36,339 nt of DNA from Desulfobacteraceae bacterium (GTDB taxonomy: Bacteria > Desulfobacterota > Desulfobacteria > Desulfobacterales > Desulfosarcinaceae): assembly GCA_013003715.1 (NCBI GenBank), contig JABDIN010000091.1, positions 1 through 36,339 of the forward strand, written 5' to 3'. Shown here in pieces: positions 8,462 through 16,323 of the stretch. A program made the position numbers and the translations under genes. Under the pieces are notes generated by a model. It was not told the DNA's origin, did not search any database, and saw only the letters and a list, made by a program, of their open reading frames with translations. Every line of letters begins with the position of its first letter. The stretch's first letter is position 1.

Positions 8462-9002
8462 AATAACCTCACGAACACTGAACAATATGTATAATCCCAA
8501 AAAAAACATAGTCGGGAATTATTACTCATGAATAACTGGCAACAATAACTATTTACCTATCATCTATTCTTTGATCTTCACCCCACAATAATCTCATGTC
8601 TTCCATTAGCCTGTCAAGAACATGGCCGGGAGATGAAGTGAATATACAGGTGAAGTTGTTCTGGTAATATCAGCAATATATATAGGTGGTTAAAAGGGCT
8701 CAGCCTTGTATCGATCCCCGTAATTATCCAATGAAAAAATCCGTGGTTGAAAACCGTTTCATTCCGATAAAATACTGAAAATTAAGGAAATTATATCGAT
8801 TATAATTTGAAATTGATCCAACAAACACTCATTACTTCCGTATCATAGTTGCCCATAGGAGGTATGATGGTGTTAAAATTTGATATTATTACTATTATTA
8901 TCCGAGTTGACGAGATTTTCTACTTCTTTTCGTGGTCAAGATATTGACCGGTTTATCCGGAATGAAGACCTTTGTACGGCCTTGCTGTGAAAGCCGCGTG
9001 GT
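8462..9002. other. 540-bp AT-rich intergenic region
   Basis: This stretch is clearly more AT-rich than its neighbours. It contains the leader of the Asp-box protein and the 3' flank of the SDR gene, both on the minus strand. I see no convincing terminator, RNA gene or repeat. The only open frame with a good Shine-Dalgarno is a 27-codon one at 8864-8947 (plus), listed among the rejected items. Confidence 0.5.
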
Positions 9003-9980
9003 TTAGCCATGATGCCGGTGCTCCAGGTAATAGTCGAATACCTCCCGGGTCGTTTTCTGCGGCAGATACCCGAATTCCTCTTTCAAACGGCTGTTGGACA
9101 GCACCGGCCGGTAGCGTAAAAAACGCACCTGTTCGGGCCCATAGCTGGATATTCCGAGTTTTTTACCCAGCCACAACCCGGCCGTCACGAGCCATACCGG
9201 CAGGGCCAGGTAGGGTTTGCCCAAGCGTTCAGCCATCTCGGCCAGGGTCAGCACACCATCCCCGGCCAGATTGTAAATACCGGTGCCGTCCTGGTAAATT
9301 CCCTGGAGAATTGCCCCCACCACATCCTGGTCCCAGATGATGACGAAGGGGCTGTCAACGCCTTTAAGTCCCATGATCCTGGGCTGGTCGAACAGGTTGG
9401 TGATCTGGTTGCGGGTGGTGGCCCCGAGGATAAAGCCGGGGCGGAAAATGAGTTGCCCGAGTTCAGGATGCTTCCGGCGATAGCGGGCCAGTTCCTCTTC
9501 AACCAGGCGTTTGTGATGGCTGTAAGTGAACTCCTTGTTCCCCCGGATCGGATGGTTTTCGTCGAGCAGGGGAGGGTTGTCGGCATGATAGCCATAGGCC
9601 GCGCCGCTGGAGGTATAGATCAGTTTGCGGACCCCCGAACGCACGCAGGCCCCAAGCACATTCTGCGTCCCCAGGACATCCACCCGGTATTCCAGCTCCC
9701 GGTCGGAGTTCTTCCCCGGCGTCACCACGGCCGCCAGATGCACCACCACCTCGATGCTGTATTCTTTGAGGGTTTGGGCCAGATCGGGTGAATTGATGTC
9801 CGCGGCCAGATAGTGCACGCCGTCAAGTTGTTGATCCGGTGCTAGCGGCTGTATGTCCGTGGCCACGATGGTGGTGGATTTATGAGGATCTGCGGCCAGG
9901 GCGGCAACCACCTGGCGGCCGATATATCCGCCGGCGCCGGTGACCAGCACGGTGGGTTGCCGGGGTGATGGCACGCTCAT
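9003..9980 (-). CDS. NAD(P)-dependent epimerase/dehydratase (extended SDR)
   Basis: A 325-residue extended short-chain dehydrogenase. It has the nucleotide-binding GAGGYIG at 15-21, an acidic residue after the second strand (TD42, suggesting NAD), HLAA at 81-84, the catalytic Ser in YTSSG (about 124) and YSHHK giving the Tyr153-x3-Lys157 pair. The C-terminal part (RPGF, NLAGDG, LGKP) matches sugar-epimerase/hydroxysteroid-dehydrogenase-like members, so it acts on a nucleotide sugar, sterol-like or other hydroxyl/keto substrate; which one cannot be told. Its ATG overlaps the stop of the upstream transporter gene by 4 nt (ATGA), so the two are translationally coupled. It is the last gene of a three-gene operon. 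Confidence 0.8.
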   Translation of the reverse strand: MSVPSPRQPTVLVTGAGGYIGRQVVAALAADPHKSTTIVATDIQPLAPDQQLDGVHYLAADINSPDLAQTLKEYSIEVVVHLAAVVTPGKNSDRELEYRVDVLGTQNVLGACVRSGVRKLIYTSSGAAYGYHADNPPLLDENHPIRGNKEFTYSHHKRLVEEELARYRRKHPELGQLIFRPGFILGATTRNQITNLFDQPRIMGLKGVDSPFVIIWDQDVVGAILQGIYQDGTGIYNLAGDGVLTLAEMAERLGKPYLALPVWLVTAGLWLGKKLGISSYGPEQVRFLRYRPVLSNSRLKEEFGYLPQKTTREVFDYYLEHRHHG

Positions 9981-10906
9981 GGCGAATGCTCGTCAATTGC
10001 GACCGTTATGGGCCGCCGGGACCAGAACCAGGCCATCGTCAAGCCTGAAATGATATGCCAGATCCCCCACCAGCCGGCGATGACAGCCATGCCGCCCATG
10101 CCGTCGAAGAATTGGAAGATCAGCACCAGGGCCAGGGCTGAATTCTGAATGCCCACCTCGATGGCCACGGCGCGACGGTCGCGTTCCACCAGGCCAAAGG
10201 ATCGGGCCGCGGCGTATCCGATGGTCAAGGCGAGGGCGTTGTGCAAAAAAACACCCACAGCCACCAGGCCCACAGCTTCCAGGAAGTTCTGCCAGTTGGC
10301 CCCCAGGGCTGCGGCCACGAACAGGCAAAAGATGATCACCGAAGCGATTTTGAACGGTTTGCGGATGCGCCCGGCCAGACCGGGGTAAAAGCGTGCGGTG
10401 GCGATGCCGAGCACCAAGGGGATTCCCAGGATCAGGATGATGGTTCGGAAAACATCCAGGGGATTGAGTGACACCTTGCGCAGGATGGCGTGGGTGGCTG
10501 GATTGAGGTTGCCCCAGACCGCCAGGTTCAGCGGGGTCATGATGACGGCCGCGGCAGTGGAAACGGCGGTCATGCTCACGGACAGGGCGGCGTTGCCGCC
10601 GGCCAGGTAAGTCATGACATTGGACAGGTTGCCACCTGGACAGGCCGCTATCATCATCATGCCCAACGCCATGGACGGTGTGACCGGCAGCACCAGGGTC
10701 AGCAGACAGGTGAAGGCGGGCAGCAGGATGAACTGGGCGCCTAAGCCGATGGCCGGACCTTTGGGGGAGCGTGCCACACGTTGAAAATCCGCCAGCTTCA
10801 TGTCCAGGGCCATGCCGAACATCATCAGGCCGATCACAATGTTCAGGGCGATCAGCCCGCTCTGACTGAAATTCAGATGGATCCGGTCAATTGCCGCTGC
10901 ATCCAT
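9977..10906 (-). CDS. Bile acid:sodium symporter (BASS/SBF) family transporter
   Basis: A 309-residue membrane protein with about nine or ten hydrophobic segments. It has the two crossover signatures of the SBF family: ACPGGNLSNVMTYLAGGNAA (around residues 88-107) and AIEVGIQNSALAL (around 246-258), which build the sodium and substrate sites in ASBT/BASS structures. Bacterial members import or export organic anions such as bile acids, pyruvate, 2-keto acids or pantoate with sodium. It starts 3 nt after the stop of the thiamine-diphosphate enzyme gene, with its RBS (GGAGAG) inside the end of that gene, and overlaps the SDR gene. The substrate is therefore plausibly the acid used or made by the flanking enzymes (inference). 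Confidence 0.85.
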   Translation of the reverse strand: MDAAAIDRIHLNFSQSGLIALNIVIGLMMFGMALDMKLADFQRVARSPKGPAIGLGAQFILLPAFTCLLTLVLPVTPSMALGMMMIAACPGGNLSNVMTYLAGGNAALSVSMTAVSTAAAVIMTPLNLAVWGNLNPATHAILRKVSLNPLDVFRTIILILGIPLVLGIATARFYPGLAGRIRKPFKIASVIIFCLFVAAALGANWQNFLEAVGLVAVGVFLHNALALTIGYAAARSFGLVERDRRAVAIEVGIQNSALALVLIFQFFDGMGGMAVIAGWWGIWHIISGLTMAWFWSRRPITVAIDEHSP

Positions 10907-10909
10907 GGC

Positions 10910-12667
10910 TCACTCTCCTGCCGGTTCCTGGTGCATGGCTTTGAAGTGCAGCAGGCCGGGGGCGAACATGTGTGCGGCTGGATCCACCTCGCAGTGGATG
11001 ACGGCACAGGTGTCGGCGGCCAGGGCCTGGTCCAACGCCTTGCGCAATGTTTCCGGACTGGACGCCCGGGCACCGAAAGCCCCCATGGACCGCGCCAGGT
11101 CATCCCAGGCAATGTAGCCCAGATCCGCATTGATCGTACCGGTCTTATCCGGGCCCAGGGCGGTGTCGAACATCTCCTTGAACGGCTCCAGGGCGACCAT
11201 CTGGCTGATTTTGACCATGCCCCATTGCCTGTCGGCCAATACCAGGAAAATCACCTTGTACTGGTGGCGAACCGCTGTTTCGATCTCCTGCATATTGAAA
11301 CCCATGGCCCCGTCACCGATGATGCAGTAGACCTGTTTGTCCGGGAGGGCTTCGGCGGCTCCCAGCGCCTGGCCGACTCCTGCTCCCAGATGGCCCATGT
11401 GGGGAGTGCTCAACTGGCTGTTGGGGGTCAGGAGGGACGTATAAAAATTGCCCCAGACCGCGGTATTGCCGCCGTCGAATACCACCACGGCATCGTCATT
11501 CAACATCTCCCGGCAGATCCGCGGAACGTGGCAGGAGATCATGCCTTCGGACGGGCCGGTCAGCATTTCGTCCAGCTTTTCCCGGTCTTCGGTTTTCTGG
11601 CGGGCCAGCCCGGCCACCTTGTCCCTGCGCGCGTCAAGGTCCGTCCGGTCACCCAATTCGCCGAGATGGGCAAGAAGCGATTGCAGGAATAATCTGACAT
11701 CGCCGATGACCCCCAGGTCCACAGGCCGGTTGCGCCCCAGGCACCCCTCATCGATGTCGACCTGAATGAAGCGCTGATCTGCGGTTTTAGCCCAGTACGG
11801 CGCTTTACCCCACCAATCGGTCTCGCCTAAATCCGAACCCAGGCATAGGCATACATCTGCGGCATTTCGAACGGCCGTGTTGGCGTCGATATGCACCAGG
11901 GGCCACACCAGGGGATGACGTTCATCCATTACACCGCGACCGGCCCAGGAGGTTGTTACCGGCGCATGTAACAGCTCGGCCACCTGTCTGAGTTCGTCAA
12001 AGGCGGCGGCATGGATGACCCCGCTGCCGGCATGGATCATGGGTAAGGTGGCGTTGGCCAGGAGCTTCGCCGCCTGGGTCACCTGCTCGGGCAGGGGAGC
12101 CATGGGCTTTGTCCGGCGGTACCGTGCGGGTTCATGAATGGGAGTTGTCTCGCAGGGGCTGTTGATCAGGTTTTCGGGCACATCCAGGTGCACAACCCCC
12201 GGGCGTCCCTGGTAGCACTTGCGTAGGGCCTGGCGCAACAACTCCGGAATGCGCTCGGCACCGGCACAGGAGGCCGACCATTTTGCCATGTTTTTAATCA
12301 CCCCCACCTGGTCGAAACACTGATATGTGCCCCCCCGGTCAGGATAGGTGATGCCGGTGCGGCGTGAACTGGTGATCAGAAGGACACGGTTGCCCTCCAC
12401 GTTTTCCACGGCCACGCCGGCCAGCATATTCGCCACGCCGGGGCCGTTGCTGGCGATACAGACACCCAACTTGCCGGACATCCGTGCGTAAGCCCCGGCC
12501 ATATGAGCGGCCACGGCCTCTTGCCGGGGAGTGATCATCCGAATCCCTTCTTCCACCAGATGGGCGCATAATTGTAAATAGGTTCCATCTACAATACCGA
12601 AAAAACATTCCACACCTTCGGCCTTGAGTATTTTGGCCATAATCCGGCCGCCAGTGGTATCGGGCAT
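10910..12667 (-). CDS. Thiamine diphosphate-dependent enzyme, acetolactate-synthase-like
   Basis: A 585-residue protein with the three-domain layout of the acetolactate synthase/2-oxoacid decarboxylase superfamily. The N-terminal pyrimidine-binding domain has the conserved Glu50 in TPRQEAVAAHMA; a central domain follows; the C-terminal ThDP domain has GDG at 451-453 and EIETAVR at 461-467. The second half of the ThDP/Mg motif, usually Asn-Asn, reads LADRQWG here (Asp479), an uncommon substitution at the metal-ligand position. No ilvN-type regulatory subunit is nearby, so a biosynthetic acetolactate synthase is unlikely; a decarboxylase or carboligase of another 2-keto acid is more likely. AAGGAGG lies 6 nt before the ATG. 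First gene of an operon with a BASS transporter and an SDR. Confidence 0.8.
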   Translation of the reverse strand: MPDTTGGRIMAKILKAEGVECFFGIVDGTYLQLCAHLVEEGIRMITPRQEAVAAHMAGAYARMSGKLGVCIASNGPGVANMLAGVAVENVEGNRVLLITSSRRTGITYPDRGGTYQCFDQVGVIKNMAKWSASCAGAERIPELLRQALRKCYQGRPGVVHLDVPENLINSPCETTPIHEPARYRRTKPMAPLPEQVTQAAKLLANATLPMIHAGSGVIHAAAFDELRQVAELLHAPVTTSWAGRGVMDERHPLVWPLVHIDANTAVRNAADVCLCLGSDLGETDWWGKAPYWAKTADQRFIQVDIDEGCLGRNRPVDLGVIGDVRLFLQSLLAHLGELGDRTDLDARRDKVAGLARQKTEDREKLDEMLTGPSEGMISCHVPRICREMLNDDAVVVFDGGNTAVWGNFYTSLLTPNSQLSTPHMGHLGAGVGQALGAAEALPDKQVYCIIGDGAMGFNMQEIETAVRHQYKVIFLVLADRQWGMVKISQMVALEPFKEMFDTALGPDKTGTINADLGYIAWDDLARSMGAFGARASSPETLRKALDQALAADTCAVIHCEVDPAAHMFAPGLLHFKAMHQEPAGE

Positions 12668-12719
12668 GATGTGCCTCCTTGGTGGAAAACGGTGTCAAAA
12701 TCATGAACCACGAGAACGA

Positions 12720-12755
12720 GTTCACACACCGCGGCTTTCCGCGGGCGCTGTGAAC
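12720..12755. promoter_or_regulatory. Strong palindrome upstream of the ThDP operon
   Basis: GTTCACA at 12720-12726 pairs with TGTGAAC at 12749-12755, and inside it CCGCGG at 12729-12734 pairs with CCGCGG at 12739-12744 around a 4-nt loop, with a small asymmetric internal loop. Thirteen perfect pairs are rare by chance. It lies 53 nt upstream of the ATG at 12667 and past the stop-codon side of the gene at 12898-13425. No T-run follows on either strand, so an operator or mRNA leader structure is more likely than a simple terminator. Confidence 0.55.
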
Positions 12756-12897
12756 CAATTTGAATCAGATGGAACTTCGTTCGATTCTTTGCTTCCGATG
12801 ATACATGCGGCTTTCACCCATAATTTACATTCCACTTTTGCCGTCCGCCACAGGGGCCGGGTGGTGATCCTGATCCGGCAGGGCAGGCTGCTATAGG

Positions 12898-13425
12898 TTA
12901 CGGGTACTCAAAACCAAATGAAAATGATATCAGTTTATCGTTCATAAAGGTGTATTTCCCATAGTACAGGGGCATATTATATTTTTTCTGAATACCCGGA
13001 TGATATTCGGATCTGTACTCATAGCGATCGCCGATGACCAACATGGGTTCGCCGATTTTGCCGATCAATTCCGCCTTGCTGATCCCCAACGAAATACCTT
13101 TTGTCGTGACGGCCCGGCCCGGGTATTTCTGCGCCTGGTCCTTAATCTGTCCGCAGATGATGCTGATTTCACTGATCTCTGATTTCAGACTTCCGGGATG
13201 GACGATGAATTGAATTAAATGATCATCCCCAAGGTTGAACTCGTAAGTGTCGAATCCCGAGGCTGATTTCATCGGTATATTCTTCAACAGCATCACCGTT
13301 GATTGTTGTGTTTCCAACGAATATGTATCGATACCCGGGTCAAAAAAAACGGGTAAGTCCTCAGCGTATACCGATGATGCAAATAGAACAAAAATCAGGA
13401 GGGCGGTCGTTTTCAAGATTTTCAT
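12898..13425 (-). CDS. Exported protein of unknown function
   Basis: A 175-residue protein with a clear signal peptide (MKILKTTALLIFVLFASSVYA). The mature part is a mixed alpha/beta sequence with no recognised catalytic motif. A short segment, KGISLGISKAELIGKIGEP, has the LGxSxxEVxxxxGxP shape seen in BamE/SmpA-like and related periplasmic repeats, which suggests a small periplasmic fold but not a function. GAGG lies upstream of the ATG. It is separated by about 230 bp from the ThDP operon and its codon use is more AT-rich than that operon. Confidence 0.7.
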   Translation of the reverse strand: MKILKTTALLIFVLFASSVYAEDLPVFFDPGIDTYSLETQQSTVMLLKNIPMKSASGFDTYEFNLGDDHLIQFIVHPGSLKSEISEISIICGQIKDQAQKYPGRAVTTKGISLGISKAELIGKIGEPMLVIGDRYEYRSEYHPGIQKKYNMPLYYGKYTFMNDKLISFSFGFEYP

Positions 13426-13471
13426 GGCAAGCCTCGATATCGGGACGGCTGTCCCGGTGTTTGGTAGCTGG

Positions 13472-13681
13472 TCAAATTAATACTCCCTTAATCTTCATCG
13501 TTGTTCGGATACCGTGGCGGAGAATCGCCAACAGATGAACACGCTTTATGCGAATGTGTTTATCGCTACAATCTTTAATTGATTGAACACGTATACGATG
13601 CCACCAATCATCACCTAAATCAAACAGGTTATGAAACACCTCATTCGCAAGCGCCTTCGCAGGGCGCGTTCCACGCACCAA
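13472..13681 (-). pseudogene. Fragment related to plasmid pRiA4b ORF-3-like proteins
   Basis: The frame contains FHNLFDLGDDWWHRIRVQSI at about 13577-13636, which matches the conserved (Y/F)DxGDxWxHxIxV core of the pRiA4b ORF-3 family. That core normally lies inside a protein of 150 residues or more. Here only about 20 residues resemble the family, the flanks do not, and no good ribosome binding site precedes the first Met. It reads as a decayed remnant. The region is AT-richer than the operons on either side. Confidence 0.4.
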
Positions 13682-13803
13682 AACCGTTTACATTTCCGAC
13701 ACATCATCTTTGATGACAATCCCTCCCGGCAACCAATATCGTAATTGGTGCATAAAATGCACCTATCTCTTTTCACACAGCGGCTTCAACATCTTGTGAT
13801 GCA

Positions 13804-14136
13804 TTATTTGAAGCATTTTTCCTGGTTGCTTAACTCGCTGATTTTTAGGCAATTGACTATATCTACCACTTCTTTGGCGCTTTTGTTATGCATTCTTTCT
13901 AACTTGAAAATTGATTCCGTTCCGTACCAGGAAAGAGATTTATTAAATATTTCAGATTCTTTATCACTAAGAGATTTTTGTATTTCGTCGATATTTGTAT
14001 AGCTACTATTTGGATCGTAGTTAATAGCAGGCCCACCTGGCTTCAATATGTTGTCTATTGGTACATAACTTTGGTGTTCATCTTGAGAACACCCTATAAT
14101 CAAGGCTGAAAAAAGAATGAGTAAAAAATTTATCAT
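13804..14136 (-). CDS. Small lipoprotein, possibly DUF6694-like
   Basis: A 110-residue protein with a short lipoprotein signal (LLILFSALIIGC, lipid Cys16) and a helical C-terminal half. The pattern I-x-SL-x5-E-x-F-x-KSL...SIF...SAKEVVDIVN resembles the small DUF6694 lipoprotein family as I remember it, in which a poorly conserved leader precedes a helical hairpin. GAGGG lies about 9 nt before the ATG. Its function is unknown. GC is notably lower than in the neighbouring operons, suggesting an accessory gene. Confidence 0.6.
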   Translation of the reverse strand: MINFLLILFSALIIGCSQDEHQSYVPIDNILKPGGPAINYDPNSSYTNIDEIQKSLSDKESEIFNKSLSWYGTESIFKLERMHNKSAKEVVDIVNCLKISELSNQEKCFK

Positions 14137-14225
14137 CAGTAGCCCTCAGTTTATTGTTTAAAACCAAACGGTTGCAACAGATTTAATCGATACCACACCA
14201 TTGATGGGGTGCTCATTTATTATAA

Positions 14226-14441
14226 CGGTGTGTTTCTATCATCGCTGGATCTTTCGATGAACTCCATGACCGCCGCGAATGGCAAGAAATCACCGACAAT
14301 GAATTCCACGGTTTTTCGATCTTGGATCCGGCCTCCTTTTGGATAAATACGCAAAACGCGTATGTCTGGTTTATGGGAGGCGGTGGCTGCAAGAAGGCTT
14401 GTCCCCAGTACGTTCCGCCGGAAACTCATTACGCGAATTAG
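14226..14441 (+). pseudogene. Possible C-terminal remnant of a plus-strand gene
   Basis: A 71-codon open stretch ends at the TAG at 14439-14441 and reads as plausible protein (SFDELHDRREWQEITDNEF, then NAYVWFMGGGGCKKACPQY). It begins right after a stop codon and has no ATG, GTG or TTG until well inside, so the 5' part of the gene would be missing. The opposite-strand 69-codon frame over the same bases looks less protein-like. I do not recognise the family. Low confidence; the whole 14137-14489 gap holds nothing else I can support. Confidence 0.2.
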
Positions 14442-14489
14442 CGATATGTCACTTTACCTATTTAGTTGCCGGATCAATATAAGTGGTGA

Positions 14490-14945
14490 TTATTTGTGCT
14501 CATGCTCAGGATAATAGGGCAATAACGCTTCTATGCTTTCCTTCAAGCTGTTTGCATAGCTCAAATCAGCGTTTTGTTTCGCTTTCATGGCCGCAACAAT
14601 TACCGTGTGATGCTTGATCAGTCGTTGAGCATAATCTTCCTGTTTAGAGTTCACCCTTTGCGTCAGGAAATAATCACTGATGGTGGATATGATGTTTTGG
14701 GCATGTTTCTCCTTATTCATCACCCAACGAACCATCTGATTCTGTGATTGAGCGTCGGTCTTGCCGGACAGATCGGATATCAGTTTTATTGATTTATCTA
14801 TTGTAACCGCATCTTCAAGCATAGACTGAACGCGTGCATGATCATCGTATATCCCACAGGGAATCTGGCAGTGGGCGTGGGCAAACTGAGTAAATAATAG
14901 AATTGAAAACGCTGCAAGAAAACAAGTAGTTATCAGTTTTTTCAT
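14490..14945 (-). CDS. sodN: Secreted nickel superoxide dismutase homologue
   Basis: A 151-residue protein with a 24-residue signal peptide ending FAHA, immediately followed by HCQIPCGIYDD. Nickel SOD binds its metal through the free N-terminal amine and side chain of His1 plus Cys2 and Cys6 in the hook HCDLPCGVYDP. Here His25, Cys26, Cys30, Gly31 and Tyr33 match exactly after cleavage at Ala24. The remaining 115 residues are helical, with the QNQMVRWVMNKEKHAQ helix expected for the four-helix bundle; mature length (127) is close to the family's about 117. The enzyme would dismutate superoxide outside the cytoplasm. No sodX maturation protease is adjacent. AAAGGAGGAG lies before the ATG. Confidence 0.75.
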   Translation of the reverse strand: MKKLITTCFLAAFSILLFTQFAHAHCQIPCGIYDDHARVQSMLEDAVTIDKSIKLISDLSGKTDAQSQNQMVRWVMNKEKHAQNIISTISDYFLTQRVNSKQEDYAQRLIKHHTVIVAAMKAKQNADLSYANSLKESIEALLPYYPEHEHK

Positions 14946-15006
14946 TATTGTCTCCTCCTTTACATTCGGATTAAGATCGGAATTGTCATTTTTTAAACAT
15001 CATGCA

Positions 15007-15381
15007 TCAGTCATCGTTTTCATATTTCTCATGGCTGAAATACTTTTTTAATTTTCTGGATAGGGTAAAGATAAGCGAGAAAGTGAACAGGAAAAATGAT
15101 AAAAATAAACCATAGCGAACAAGTTCCATTATATCCGGCTCTTGTTGACCCACGAGAAGAAAAAATAATGTAACTACTGCAATTACTACAGCACTGATTA
15201 TCATGGCCGCTATCGCCACGAATTTAGCGAACACCTTCCTCTTATAAATTCCAATCAGACAAACCGCACATATTATTGAAATGCCAATACCTGCGGATAA
15301 ACGAACGGGATGTATGCCCCAGCTATAAACATCCAATATGATTAGCTTCAAACCTGATAGTACGCCGGACAACAGAATCAA
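15007..15381 (-). CDS. Multi-spanning membrane protein of unknown function (5' end uncertain)
   Basis: The 124 residues from the TTG at 15381 contain three or four hydrophobic segments and a basic, polar C-terminus (KLKKYFSHEKYENDD). The frame stays open and protein-like upstream of this TTG to a TGA at 15514-15516 (WALKDEKVTVFGW follows a segment with several Cys: CRC, GCPYPDG). The only ATG in that extension (15520-15522) is followed by AAG and then the TGA. So either translation starts at a non-ATG codon, or the 5' end is broken by a nonsense change, or the TGA is read through. The function is unknown; the extension resembles a short zinc-ribbon-like head on a membrane protein. Confidence 0.5.
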   Translation of the reverse strand: MILLSGVLSGLKLIILDVYSWGIHPVRLSAGIGISIICAVCLIGIYKRKVFAKFVAIAAMIISAVVIAVVTLFFLLVGQQEPDIMELVRYGLFLSFFLFTFSLIFTLSRKLKKYFSHEKYENDD

Positions 15382-15615
15382 TACCAGTATCCAACCAAAA
15401 ACGGTAACTTTTTCATCTTTCAGTGCCCATCCAGAGAGTTTATGGCGTCGTCTTGCTCCATCGGGATATGGGCAACCTGCTGGAAAAGATGGAATTTCAC
15501 AACGACAGAAATATCACTTCATCAAGGCGAATGCGACGCCGGTACATTGGATGAACAACGATCGATCCCTTGACCTCCCCGGCTGAAGCCCTGCACCCGG
15601 GTTGTTGCATGGACG

Positions 15616-16323
15616 TCATAGTCCAGGTTCCAGCTCAGCGAGTCCGCCGCACCCTTTCTGATCTCCAAGATCGCATGCTTGCTTATAATATGCCTTTGCC
15701 TGTTCCGTGTCACCCTTTTCCGCTGCATATGCGGCGAGATTCGTACATCCACCGCCATGGCCCATCCCGCAGGCCTTTTCAAAATACGCGAGGGCCTTTT
15801 TGTTATAGCCGTTTTGTATGGCCTCCATAAAACCATATTGACCGCAGCTCCGGGCGTCATTTTCATTATCACAGCAGTGTTGAAATTGGCGTTTGGCCTC
15901 ATTGAGCTTCCCGGTCGTTTTCATTTCCAGACCGGTTGCATAGCAGTCCGGCATTGCATCTCCGTTTAACGGGCGGCAGGGTTTTTCAGGTTCTTCCGTT
16001 CGAAGGTATGTGTACCCTTCGGTGTACAGGTCATATCCGGACAGCCGCTCAGGTCCTTCCATCTTCAATTGGAGAGAGTTGTCAAGGTGTATAATACCGT
16101 TTTTGAGTGTATAGGTTTCCTTTGCGGCAAGCCCCATTACATGGACAATTACCGTGTTATCATCCTGGAATGCGAAGGTCTTATACATGGCATCATCAGC
16201 TGTATATTCGCCGCAAGGTATGCCGGGTTTGTCGTCATCGGCGCCCATCTGAACCGGCATAATAAATAGTGCAGCGAGAACCAGCGCACATCCATATTTT
16301 GTAAAAATCCCGCGTTTCATCAT
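15616..16323 (-). CDS. Exported Sel1-repeat (cysteine-rich) protein
   Basis: A 235-residue protein with a signal peptide (about residues 1-28). The N-terminal 110 residues look like a small beta domain with no recognised family. Residues about 145-230 contain two Sel1-like helical repeats with paired cysteines (ALAYFEKACGMGHGGGCTNLA and AKAYYKQACDLGDQKGCGGLA, each cut short here), the pattern of the Helicobacter cysteine-rich Hcp proteins, where disulfides staple each alpha/alpha repeat. Such proteins act as periplasmic or secreted interaction scaffolds. Its start lies inside the small upstream frame at 16235-16477, with AAGGTG as ribosome binding site. Confidence 0.7.
   Translation of the reverse strand: MMKRGIFTKYGCALVLAALFIMPVQMGADDDKPGIPCGEYTADDAMYKTFAFQDDNTVIVHVMGLAAKETYTLKNGIIHLDNSLQLKMEGPERLSGYDLYTEGYTYLRTEEPEKPCRPLNGDAMPDCYATGLEMKTTGKLNEAKRQFQHCCDNENDARSCGQYGFMEAIQNGYNKKALAYFEKACGMGHGGGCTNLAAYAAEKGDTEQAKAYYKQACDLGDQKGCGGLAELEPGL

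Noticed and set aside
8864-8947. 27-codon plus-strand frame preceded by AGGAGG
   Set aside because: The RBS abuts the first ATG, the peptide is Ile/Phe-rich as expected from AT-rich DNA, and it has no neighbours that would support it.
14220-14429. 69-codon minus-strand frame
   Set aside because: No convincing RBS or domain; the plus-strand frame over the same bases reads more like protein, though it is also weak.
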